This document shows positions 1-5,601 of a stretch of DNA of 9,297 nt, piece after piece. Made by a program: the position numbers and the translations under genes. Within the stretch, counting starts at the first letter, position 1, and each line of letters opens with the position of its first letter. Source of the DNA: Chitinophaga pinensis (lineage in GTDB: Bacteria > Bacteroidota > Bacteroidia > UKL13-3); assembly GCA_945875195.1 (NCBI GenBank), contig CAMCJW010000102.1, positions 1-9,297 of the forward strand, written 5' to 3'. The notes beneath the pieces are model-generated. The model had not been told where the DNA came from. It saw nothing but the letters and a program-made list of their open reading frames with translations, and made no database searches.

Positions 1-553
1 TTAGCAGAGAATAGTAATGTGTTATTTTTTCATTTAAACTCAAACGCAATACTTTGGGATCAATCCAAGCACCAGAAAAATAGGTTAAAGAGGCCGCTTT
101 AGGTGTTTCAAATACTTGTTGGTTTAGGTTCAAACCGACCCCAACTATAGAAAAACGCAAGCGATTACCTTGTAACACATTCTCAATCAATATACCTGCT
201 ACTTTTTTATCACCGATATAAATATCGTTTGGCCATTTAATGTAGGCAGTAGTTTTGGCAAAATCCTCGGCAATGTCTCTCAAGGCCAAACTGATCACAA
301 TATTTAGCCAAACCTGCTCATCTGCAAACAAAAAATGGGGCTGCAATAAAACACTCATCAGGAGGTTTTCTGCAGGTTGACTCTCCCAAGAATTATTTTG
401 CTGTCCCCTCCCCTTTGTTTGAAAATCGGTGTAAACTACTGCACCCTCGGGCAGATTTTCTATACTGAACATGAGTTTGAGGGCATCGTTGGTAGAAGTG
501 GTCTCCTCCAGATACACTGAATATTCGCCAATATTTAAGGGTTGGTGTGCCAA
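1..553 (-). CDS. birA: Biotin--[acetyl-CoA-carboxylase] ligase, C-terminus cut by window edge
   Basis: This enzyme activates biotin with ATP to biotinyl-AMP and transfers it to the lysine of a biotin carrier domain, such as that of acetyl-CoA carboxylase, in the cytoplasm. The minus-strand reading frame gives about 184 residues. Visible BPL/LplA motifs in order are ETTSTND near residue 20, the biotinyl-AMP loop GRGQQNNSW near residue 50, and KWPNDIYIGDKKVAGIL near residues 110-126 with the active-site lysine in DKKVAGIL. VGVGLNLN follows. There is no N-terminal helix-turn-helix, so this is a monofunctional, non-repressor ligase. The frame is open at base 1, and about 50-60 residues of C-terminal domain should lie outside. 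No ATG lies between the upstream in-frame stop and the STND motif. I chose TTG at 551-553 because it places AHQPLNIGEYSVYLEETTSTND at the usual distance from the start. It is divergent from rsfS, a common arrangement in Bacteroidota. Confidence 0.9.
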   Translation of the reverse strand, partial: MAHQPLNIGEYSVYLEETTSTNDALKLMFSIENLPEGAVVYTDFQTKGRGQQNNSWESQPAENLLMSVLLQPHFLFADEQVWLNIVISLALRDIAEDFAKTTAYIKWPNDIYIGDKKVAGILIENVLQGNRLRFSIVGVGLNLNQQVFETPKAASLTYFSGAWIDPKVLRLSLNEKITHYYSLL

Positions 554-575
554 TGAAAAATGCTTAGATTTGCTT

Positions 576-605
576 CAAATTTACTTGTAGAATCTAGATG
601 GCAAT
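576..605 (-). promoter_or_regulatory. Candidate Bacteroidota sigma-ABfr-type promoter for birA
   Basis: On the minus strand, TAAATTTG (576-583) is an exact match to the Bacteroidota -7 element TAnnTTTG. ATTG (602-605) lies 18 bases upstream and could serve as a weak -33 TTTG/TTG element. Transcription would start near 568-570, about 16 bases before the proposed TTG start at 553. The -33 part lies inside the first codons of the divergent rsfS gene, so the two genes share a very short control region of 44 bases. The match is by eye; an eight-base pattern with two free positions can occur by chance in AT-rich DNA. Confidence 0.35.
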
Positions 606-1179
606 AACACCAGCGAAAAAAATCGCAAAAAAGGCAGCAGCTAAGAAAAGCATTGCTCCAAAAAAAACGGCTGCAAAGAAGGCAGTAGCCTCTAAAAAGG
701 CAGCAACAAAAAAATTGGCTGAACCTAAAAAAACGGCTGTAAAAAAAGTAGCGATTAAAAAAACCGCCGCTAAAAAAACAACAACTTCAAAAGTTGTGGC
801 TTCAAAAGCAGCAATAAAAACACTTGATGCTGGAACCTTGCTAGCGCTTACTGTAGCTCAAGGTATGTATGAGAAAAAAGCTGAAAACATTACCATTCTT
901 GATATGCGCAAAATTGCCGCAGCTTCAGCAGATTTTTTTGTTATTAGTCATGCCAGCAGCGACAAGCAGGTTGAGGCCATTGCAAAAAGCGTGGAGGAAG
1001 AAGTGGATAAGCGCATTGGCGAAAACCCCTTACACCGCGAAGGTTTTGAGAACCTTGAATGGATTTTAATTGACTACTTTAATGTGGTTGCTCATATTTT
1101 TCAGGAAGAAAAACGCAGCTTTTATGGCATAGAACAATTGTGGGGCGATGCCGAAGAAATTGTATTCAAAGGAAAATAA
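598..1179 (+). CDS. rsfS: Ribosome silencing factor RsfS with a Lys/Ala-rich N-terminal tail
   Basis: RsfS (RsfA/YbeB/Iojap family) binds ribosomal protein uL14 on the 50S subunit and blocks subunit joining when nutrients are scarce. Residues about 76-193 are a complete family domain. It contains ILDMRKI, ADFFVISHASSDKQVEAIA, ENLEWILIDYFNVVAHIF and RSFYGIEQLWGDA, all in the usual order and spacing. This core is about 118 residues, the normal length of the whole protein. In front of it lie about 75 residues of low-complexity sequence with eleven KK doublets spaced 4-6 residues apart (7-8, 11-12, 16-17, 22-23, 27-28, 33-34, 38-39, 44-45, 49-50, 54-55, 59-60), separated by Ala, Thr, Val, Ser and Pro. 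This resembles histone H1-like tails. The ATG at 598 is the only start that includes the tail; the next in-frame ATG (MYEKKAEN) falls inside the core. The next gene is 19 bases downstream, so co-transcription is likely. Confidence 0.93.
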   Translation: MAITPAKKIAKKAAAKKSIAPKKTAAKKAVASKKAATKKLAEPKKTAVKKVAIKKTAAKKTTTSKVVASKAAIKTLDAGTLLALTVAQGMYEKKAENITILDMRKIAAASADFFVISHASSDKQVEAIAKSVEEEVDKRIGENPLHREGFENLEWILIDYFNVVAHIFQEEKRSFYGIEQLWGDAEEIVFKGK

Positions 1180-1198
1180 TAACACAAAATTATTGAGC

Positions 1199-2884
1199 AT
1201 GCTTAGAAAAATTATATTTGGATTTTTTTCAATGATTTTGGCTTTTACCCTGCACGCACAGGAAGATGGAAATAAGAAAGTTGACTTAGGTGAATTTTCT
1301 GGAAACTTTCAAACTACCAATCAGTTTTATGTAAAAGATAGCAGTATTGGCGCTACCACCACACAATACCAAAAAGAAATGTCGTCAACAGATGCTTGGC
1401 TTTTGCTCAATTACAAAAGAAGTGGCTATACTTTTACTGCCAGGTTCGATATGTTTAATAACTCACCCTTATTGAACCCACAAGAAGCTTATACTAAAAG
1501 TGGCATTGGAATTTATAGTATTCGCAAAGACCTAGATAAAATGAGTATCACCGTTGGTTATTTCTATGACCAGTTTGCAAGTGGCATGGTGTTTAGGTCG
1601 TATGAGGATAGAAATTTAGGTTTAGACTTTGGTATTCAAGGGGCGCATATAAAATTTAGGCCAACTGAAAATACTACCATCAAGGCTTTTACTGGCTTAC
1701 AAAAATTTAGGTTCGACCTAAGACCAATGGTTATAAAAGGCATAAACGCAGAGCACCATTTTGATATCAATGATCAATTGAGTTTTGAGCCTGGTGCAAG
1801 TTTTGTGAATAGAACCATTGATCAACAAACCATGAATACCATTGCTTCTACCATTAATAATTATGAATTGGCAAATAGGTTTTACCCAAAGTATAATGTG
1901 TTTGTGTATGGCATTTATAATACCATGCGGTACAAGAACTTTACTTGGTATTTAGAGTTGGATCAAAAAACACCAGAGGCAATTATCAATCCGAACAATG
2001 ATTTAATGGAGCTGCATGATGGCAGGGCATATCTTACCTCATTGTCATACTCTACCAAGGGAATTGGGGTAAATGTGCAATACCGTTACATAGATAAATT
2101 CTCTTTGCGTACTTCACCTTTAGAAAATCAAAACTTGGGTATGATAGCTTACCTGCCTTCTATTACAAGGCAAAATGTTTATAGGCTTTTGGCGCGTTAT
2201 AATGCTTTTACGCAAGAGTGGGGCGAAAATGGTTTGCAAACAGAAATAAGCATAAAGCCTAAGGCATTAAAAAAACATGGCACACAGTTTAACTTTAATT
2301 CATCTATAGCTACACCAAAAGGATATTTTAAAGGAAGCACGGTGAACCCAGTAAATTTTGAGGCCGATTCTAATCGTTATTTCCGCGAATATTATTTTGA
2401 GTTACAACACAAGTTTACCAAGAAGTTTAAAATTTTAGTTGGTTATCAAATTATCAATTACAACCAAAGATTGTTTGAAGCCAAACCATCGGTACCTTAT
2501 GTGATTGCCAACACCTATTTTGGAGAGGCCACCTACAAATTAACCAATACCAAATCGTTGAGAATGGAAGCGCAATACTTGAAAACTGATCAAGATTTGG
2601 GTAGTTTTGTGAATGGTTTGGTAGAATTTAACATGGCACCACACTACTCATTTAGCTTTGGTGATATGGTAAACGTGAGTCCGGGAGCTAGAAATAAACC
2701 TGCAGCAGGAACAGAATTTGAATTGGTACATTATTGGAATGTTTTTATGGCTTATACGCAAAAGAACACCCGCTTTACAGCAGGATACATTAGGCAAGTT
2801 GAGGGAGTAAATTGTACAGGTGGTGTTTGTAGGGTTGAACCAGCATTTAGCGGTGTGAGAATTACATTAACAACTAATTTTTAA
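1199..2884 (+). CDS. DUF6029-family outer-membrane beta-barrel protein
   Basis: This predicted outer-membrane protein has 561 residues and no known biochemical activity. The first about 20 residues are a signal peptide (MLRKIIFGFFSMILAFTLHA, then QED). The mature part is rich in alternating aromatic/polar strands. The segments SGNFQTTNQFYVKD near the mature N-terminus and MSITVGYFYDQFASGMVFRS, followed by YEDRNLGL, recall the DUF6029 family of Bacteroidota by memory of the family pattern. It ends in a beta strand with a terminal Phe (VRITLTTNF), as expected for a barrel inserted by the BAM complex. The same frame is open back to an ATG at 1148, but that would overlap rsfS by 32 bases and put 17 polar residues before the signal peptide, so I place the start at 1199. 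It lies 19 bases after rsfS and four bases before the Omp28-type gene, with which it probably forms an envelope module. Confidence 0.82.
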   Translation: MLRKIIFGFFSMILAFTLHAQEDGNKKVDLGEFSGNFQTTNQFYVKDSSIGATTTQYQKEMSSTDAWLLLNYKRSGYTFTARFDMFNNSPLLNPQEAYTKSGIGIYSIRKDLDKMSITVGYFYDQFASGMVFRSYEDRNLGLDFGIQGAHIKFRPTENTTIKAFTGLQKFRFDLRPMVIKGINAEHHFDINDQLSFEPGASFVNRTIDQQTMNTIASTINNYELANRFYPKYNVFVYGIYNTMRYKNFTWYLELDQKTPEAIINPNNDLMELHDGRAYLTSLSYSTKGIGVNVQYRYIDKFSLRTSPLENQNLGMIAYLPSITRQNVYRLLARYNAFTQEWGENGLQTEISIKPKALKKHGTQFNFNSSIATPKGYFKGSTVNPVNFEADSNRYFREYYFELQHKFTKKFKILVGYQIINYNQRLFEAKPSVPYVIANTYFGEATYKLTNTKSLRMEAQYLKTDQDLGSFVNGLVEFNMAPHYSFSFGDMVNVSPGARNKPAAGTEFELVHYWNVFMAYTQKNTRFTAGYIRQVEGVNCTGGVCRVEPAFSGVRITLTTNF

Positions 2885-2888
2885 TTGT

Positions 2889-3797
2889 ATGAAAAATAAA
2901 TTTTTATTAGTATTATTCTTTGTTGTAATAATTCTTTTTCAAGCTTGTGAAGAAGAGCCACCTTATATCAATTTTGCTCCTGATAGCACCGTAGGTGATA
3001 CTACATACATAAAACTTCCTGCACCAACACCGCAAGCTAAAAATGTTCTTATTGAAGAATATACAGGTGTTCGTTGCCCTAATTGTCCTAAGGCACAATC
3101 AGAGGCTAAGTTAATTTCAGATAATAATCCAGGACGAATAAATATATTAACAATTCATACATTAGGAGGTATTTACAATCCTTTAACAACACCTTTTGAT
3201 GAAGCAAGAGGAGATAAACATACCAGTAAATTCGATTTTAGAACTGATCCTGGAACAAAAATCAATCAATTAACAGGCCCAGGAGTAACATCTAGTTTAC
3301 CCTTAGGAAATATTAATCGTAAATTATTTTCTGGAGAATCTGTAAGAAATATAGAATATCAAAAATGGTCTTCTAAAGTTACAGAAGAATTAGGCTTAAC
3401 CACACCCGCAAATATTAACATACAAGCTAAAAATATTGCTGATTCAATAGAAATTGAATTAACTGTGACTTATACAGAAACGGTTGCCGATTCAAATTAT
3501 GTAACAGTGATTGTCTTGGAGAGTGAAATGGAAGATGTACAAGAAAGTAGAGATAATAATGGAAACAGTATTTATGTCGAAAACTACATTCATAAACATG
3601 TTTTAAGGGGTGTTGTTACTGATTATTATGGAGATCTTTTAAAAGCCTCATATGAACCAGGCAGGGTATTCTATAAAAAATATAGGATCAAGCGCGATCC
3701 GAAATGGAACCCTGCCCATTTAGATGTTTTGGCAATGGTGCATTTAAATACTACCAAAAAGAATGTATTGCATTCAAAAGAGGTTAAGGTTAATTAG
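2889..3797 (+). CDS. Omp28-related lipoprotein with thioredoxin-like CxxC motif
   Basis: This is a 302-residue lipoprotein. A hydrophobic signal ends in LFQAC with the lipidated cysteine at residue 20. The residues after Cys are EEEPP; acidic residues at this place resemble the lipoprotein export signal that sends Bacteroidota lipoproteins to the cell surface, so surface exposure is likely but inferred. Residues about 50-150 look like a thioredoxin-fold domain: NVLIEEYTGVRCPNCPKA carries a CxxC pair at 63 and 66, and SLPLGNINR (P138) is at the place of the cis-proline loop. The rest is beta-rich, as in Omp28-related proteins. Whether the cysteines are redox active is not known. The gene starts four bases after the DUF6029 gene, and its last 35 bases overlap the DUF1684 gene. 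Leucine codons are TTA or CTT only until about 3515, unlike the mixed use in the gene before it. Confidence 0.85.
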   Translation: MKNKFLLVLFFVVIILFQACEEEPPYINFAPDSTVGDTTYIKLPAPTPQAKNVLIEEYTGVRCPNCPKAQSEAKLISDNNPGRINILTIHTLGGIYNPLTTPFDEARGDKHTSKFDFRTDPGTKINQLTGPGVTSSLPLGNINRKLFSGESVRNIEYQKWSSKVTEELGLTTPANINIQAKNIADSIEIELTVTYTETVADSNYVTVIVLESEMEDVQESRDNNGNSIYVENYIHKHVLRGVVTDYYGDLLKASYEPGRVFYKKYRIKRDPKWNPAHLDVLAMVHLNTTKKNVLHSKEVKVN

Positions 3798-4401
3798 GGG
3801 AAGAGCCATTGGCTTTTGGCTGTTAGCTGTTGGCCTTATTGTATCTTGTGGTCCGGCGGAGGACCAAGCTTATAGGCAAACTATTGCTGCTGAGAGAATG
3901 GCTTTGAATGAGCAGTTCTTTGATCCAAATGAAACTCCCTTGGATAGTTTAGGATTTTATACCTTTGGTGGCCTAAAATTCTTTCCTATTCAGGAGAAAT
4001 ATAGGGTGAATGCTACGCTTACTTTATTGGAGAATGAAGCTGTTTACAATTTGCCTCATTCGCATGATCAAACTAAACCTTATAAAAATTATGCGATTGC
4101 CAAATTTGAATTGGATGGCAAGAATTACGAATTGATGGTTTTGGAACAAGCTGTAAAAAAACCAGGCAATGAAAATTATTTGCTGTTGCCATTTTTGGAT
4201 CAAACCAATAACAAAGAAACTTATGGTGGCGGCCGCTACATTGATTTAGATAAAAGCGCCGGCAAAAATATTGTCATAGATTTTAACAAGGCCTATCATC
4301 CTTATTGTGCTTACAATAGCAAATTTACTTGCCCTATTCCTCCGCCCAGAAATAAGATGGATGTGGCCATTGAAGCGGGGGTTCGACTAAGCTCACCCTG
4401 A
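3763..4401 (+). CDS. DUF1684 lipoprotein with repeat-derived ends
   Basis: This 212-residue protein has the DUF1684 pattern: a middle segment with FFPIQEKYRVNATLTLLE, then LLLPFLDQTNNKETYGGGRYIDLD, DFNKAYHPYCAYNSKFTCPIP and PPRNKMDVAIEAG. Family members have no settled function; they are usually small exported proteins. The N-terminus is a lipoprotein signal with a long basic start, a hydrophobic part GFWLLAVGLIVS and lipobox Cys 29. The only ATG is 35 bases inside the Omp28 gene; no ATG, GTG or TTG follows before the lipobox, so translation is probably coupled to that gene. Two oddities stand out. The hydrophobic segment is encoded by a four-unit 7-base repeat (3808-3835). The C-terminus leaves the family pattern after AIEAG: where AGE is usual, the frame enters repeat-like DNA and ends VRLSSP. 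The gene is probably still functional. Confidence 0.8.
   Translation: MYCIQKRLRLIRGRAIGFWLLAVGLIVSCGPAEDQAYRQTIAAERMALNEQFFDPNETPLDSLGFYTFGGLKFFPIQEKYRVNATLTLLENEAVYNLPHSHDQTKPYKNYAIAKFELDGKNYELMVLEQAVKKPGNENYLLLPFLDQTNNKETYGGGRYIDLDKSAGKNIVIDFNKAYHPYCAYNSKFTCPIPPPRNKMDVAIEAGVRLSSP
3808..3835 (+). repeat. Degenerate 7-base tandem repeat inside DUF1684 signal sequence
   Basis: Four consecutive heptamers are visible: ATTGGCT, TTTGGCT, GTTAGCT and GTTGGCC. They start ten bases after the stop codon of the Omp28 gene and encode most of the hydrophobic core of the DUF1684 signal peptide. Because seven is not a multiple of three, adding or removing one unit would shift the frame between signal peptide and start codon. 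Confidence 0.6.
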
Positions 4402-4403
4402 CG
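4381..4403. repeat. Dispersed-type repeat overprinting the end of the DUF1684 gene
   Basis: The stretch beginning GTTCGACTAAGCTCACC and running through the stop codon TGA to ACG resembles the TTCGACTnnGCTCAnnnTGA short repeats that I recall as scattered through many Bacteroidota genomes. It starts exactly where the encoded protein leaves the DUF1684 family pattern and supplies the last seven codons including the stop. There is only one copy in this window, so its repeat status rests on memory of the motif and not on copies seen here. Confidence 0.4.
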
Positions 4404-4435
4404 AGGGGGCAGGCTTGTCTTAACGGAAATAAAAA

Positions 4436-4489
4436 TTAACCACAGAGAACTCGGAGGGAGGACACAGAGCTTTCTGAGGACTAAATAAA
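4436..4489 (+). repeat. 54-base repeat unit, copy 1 (TTAACCACAGAG end)
   Basis: This unit starts TTAACCACAGAGAACTCGG and ends TGAGGACTAAATAAA. Copy 2 at 4854-4907 is in the same orientation and differs at two positions only (A/G in CACAGnG and T/A in GAACnCGG). Its outer 12 bases recur inverted at 4830-4841, so copy 1 and that inverted end bracket the hairpin array. The CACAGAG/ACACGGAG wording is typical of dispersed repeats seen in many Bacteroidota genomes. Confidence 0.85.
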
Positions 4490-4499
4490 TATACTAATA

Positions 4500-4586
4500 A
4501 AGCCTGAAAGGCTTGAATAATAATAGCCCCGCATTAAATGCGGGGTTATGGTAGACCAAATAAAATATCCAACCCTGATAGGGTTG
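4500..4586. repeat. Left arm of mirror-ordered hairpin array (hairpins 1-2-3)
   Basis: Three separate palindromes follow each other. Hairpin 1 (4500-4514) is AAGCCT-GAA-AGGCTT. Hairpin 2 (4523-4549) has the stem CCCCGCATT/AATGCGGGG around one A, extended outward by one G-T pair and three A-T pairs. Hairpin 3 (4570-4586) is CAACCCT-GAT-AGGGTTG. Gaps of 8 and 20 bases separate them. The same three recur in opposite order in the right arm. Single short GC-rich palindromes like these resemble REP elements moved by REP-associated Y1 transposases, but no such gene lies in the window. Confidence 0.85.
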
Positions 4587-4690
4587 AATGTTATATAAGA
4601 TTAAGTTTAATTTAACCTAAATTCATATATAAATCCCATAAATTAATTATTATTTCAAAATAAGGATGATTCAACAACGTAAATGTTATT
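4587..4690. other. AT-rich spacer at the centre of the hairpin array
   Basis: This 104-base, strongly AT-rich stretch lies between the two arms. It has no credible reading frame. AATGTTAT occurs in the same direction at both edges (4587-4594 and 4682-4689). A weak inverted pair lies near TTAAGTTTAATTTAACCTAA (4602-4621). It would be the loop if the two arms paired. Confidence 0.6.
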
Positions 4691-4778
4691 CAACCCATTT
4701 AGGGTTGAGATTAATTGTTCTGATTATGAAACCCCGCATACTATGCGGGGCTATTATAGTTGAAGCCTTTTAGGCTTC
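4691..4778. repeat. Right arm of mirror-ordered hairpin array (hairpins 3'-2'-1')
   Basis: Hairpin 3' (4691-4707) is CAACCC-ATTTA-GGGTTG. Hairpin 2' (4732-4750) is CCCCGCAT-ACT-ATGCGGGG and is followed by CTATTATA, the inverted form of TAATAG before hairpin 2. Hairpin 1' (4762-4778) is GAAGCCT-TTT-AGGCTTC. The stems equal those of the left arm but the loops differ (GAA/TTT, A/ACT, GAT/ATTTA), so stems are kept while loops drift. The order is the exact mirror of the left arm. Confidence 0.85.
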
Positions 4779-4820
4779 TAAAAATGATAAACAACAATAT
4801 AATGAACATACTAAAAAAAT

Positions 4821-4841
4821 CTCTGTGGACTCTGTGGTTAA
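4821..4841 (-). repeat. Inverted end closing the hairpin array
   Basis: CTCTGTGGACTCTGTGGTTAA is read here in parts: its last 12 bases, CTCTGTGGTTAA, are the reverse complement of TTAACCACAGAG at 4436-4447. Together they form a perfect 12-base terminal inverted repeat around a 406-base block (4436-4841). AAATAAAATAA-type sequence follows, as it also does after the inverted end at 4957. Confidence 0.75.
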
Positions 4842-4853
4842 ATAAAATAAGCT

Positions 4854-4957
4854 TTAACCACAGGGAACACGGAGGGAGGACACAGAGCTTTCTGAGGACT
4901 AAATAAAAAATAAATCTGTGTGCTCTGTGCGATTCTCTCCGTGGCCTCTGTGGTTAA
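4854..4957. repeat. Second inverted element: 54-base repeat copy 2 plus inverted partner
   Basis: The left half is copy 2 of the 54-base unit (4854-4907). The right half is its divergent inverted partner. Three matched stem blocks are visible: TTAACCACAG (4854-4863) with CTGTGGTTAA (4948-4957), CACGGAG (4868-4874) with CTCCGTG (4937-4943), and CACAGAG (4881-4887) with CTCTGTG (4923-4929). The whole could fold into one long hairpin of about 104 bases. It begins 12 bases after the first block ends and lies 28 bases from the LysE gene stop codon. Confidence 0.8.
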
Positions 4958-4985
4958 ATAAAATAAACAATAACCACAAGACACC

Positions 4986-5600
4986 CTAAGGAATTAAAAA
5001 CTGAACCAAACCCATAAAAATAAGCATGGCGCCAATTACCTTATTGCCATAAGATTTAATGAGATGAACGGTTTGGGAGGCAGAATATTTCTTTACCAAA
5101 ACAATTAACAGGTAATGTAAAAAAAAGGCGCCAACACCTGTTCCTATTGCAAAGGCAGCCTGACTAAAAAATCCAGCATTTACCAAATCGTAATGTTGCA
5201 AATTCATGGCAGCAATTATACCTATCCAGAATAAAATCAATTGGGGATTGATGATTGAAACAAGAAAACCAGTCATGAAACCAGATTTTACTTCTTTGGC
5301 CTCAGAAACTTTTTGCTTGGGTTTAATAAAAAAAATGATCAACCCAATTACCACAAATAAACCTGCAACCAAACTTGCGAAAGCTTGCAATTGAATGATA
5401 TATCTTTCTAATTTATGGGCAAAAAATAAGGCCAAAAAGGAATAGATCAATTCTGGAACAGATCCGCCCACAGCAATTTGAAGGGCTTTTTTATATTGAT
5501 GTTGTAGGCATACATGCAATACACTTAAGTTAACTGGTCCGGGTTGCATGGAACCAAAAAAACTAGTGAGTGCTGCAAAGAAAAAATAGGCTAGAATCAT
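4986..5600 (-). CDS. LysE/RhtB-family amino-acid exporter
   Basis: This 204-residue inner-membrane protein has the family's usual length and about six hydrophobic segments. The N-terminal signature GSMQPGPVNLSVL followed by ALQIAVGGSVPELIYS matches the LysE/RhtB pattern (PGP, then a Gly-rich second helix). VSIINPQLILFWIG corresponds to the conserved NPK-type motif of the fourth segment, with Gln in place of the more usual Lys. Family members export amino acids or small derivatives using the proton gradient. The substrate here cannot be read from the sequence. It is the last gene of the minus-strand operon, one base after the ATP-grasp gene, which suggests it may export that enzyme's product. 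Repeat-rich DNA follows its stop codon. Confidence 0.88.
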   Translation of the reverse strand: MILAYFFFAALTSFFGSMQPGPVNLSVLHVCLQHQYKKALQIAVGGSVPELIYSFLALFFAHKLERYIIQLQAFASLVAGLFVVIGLIIFFIKPKQKVSEAKEVKSGFMTGFLVSIINPQLILFWIGIIAAMNLQHYDLVNAGFFSQAAFAIGTGVGAFFLHYLLIVLVKKYSASQTVHLIKSYGNKVIGAMLIFMGLVQFLIP

Positions 5601-5601
5601 T

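Larger units (their letters stand above)
4402..4985. other. Gene-free convergent intergenic region made of nested inverted repeats
   Basis: No reading frame of convincing length or family resemblance lies in this stretch. It separates the ends of the plus-strand cluster (left) and the minus-strand operon (right). It holds the tail of one repeat (to 4403), two long directly repeated 54-base units (4436-4489 and 4854-4907, 52 of 54 bases equal), inverted partial copies of their ends (4821-4841 and 4914-4957), and six hairpins in mirror order (4500-4778). The short piece TAACCACAAG at 4971-4980 looks like a further end fragment. The hairpins could end transcription from both sides, but none has the run of T expected of a standard intrinsic terminator. 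Confidence 0.85.

Noticed and set aside
1..3. TTA at the left edge, which reads TAA on the minus strand, as the birA stop codon
   Set aside because: It is out of frame with the birA reading frame: codons fall at 4-2, so base 1 begins a new codon. The protein would also be about 50 residues short.
555..597. Promoter for rsfS on the plus strand (TTTG at 569-572, TACTTGTA at 582-589)
   Set aside because: The spacing is far too short for the -33/-7 pair, and TACTTGTA matches TAnnTTTG poorly.
869..1069. Second reading frame inside rsfS and other long frames opposite real genes (for example 6079-6336 and 7858-8058)
   Set aside because: They overlap genes with clear family motifs in another frame and show no signal, motif or coding logic of their own.
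1148..1198. Longer start of the DUF6029 gene at 1148
   Set aside because: It overlaps rsfS by 32 bases and adds 17 polar residues before a good signal peptide. The ATG at 1199 fits an exported protein.
4523..4549. Standard intrinsic terminator at hairpin 2
   Set aside because: The stem is GC-rich, but no T-run follows on either strand. It may still stop transcription, but I cannot support a formal terminator call.
4436..4957. CRISPR array
   Set aside because: The repeats are of several unlike kinds, are inverted rather than direct, and have no equal-length spacers. No cas genes are near.
4402..4985. Small RNA or tRNA gene in the intergenic region
   Set aside because: No cloverleaf and no known RNA family was recognised. 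The hairpins are better explained as repeats, although a transcript cannot be excluded.
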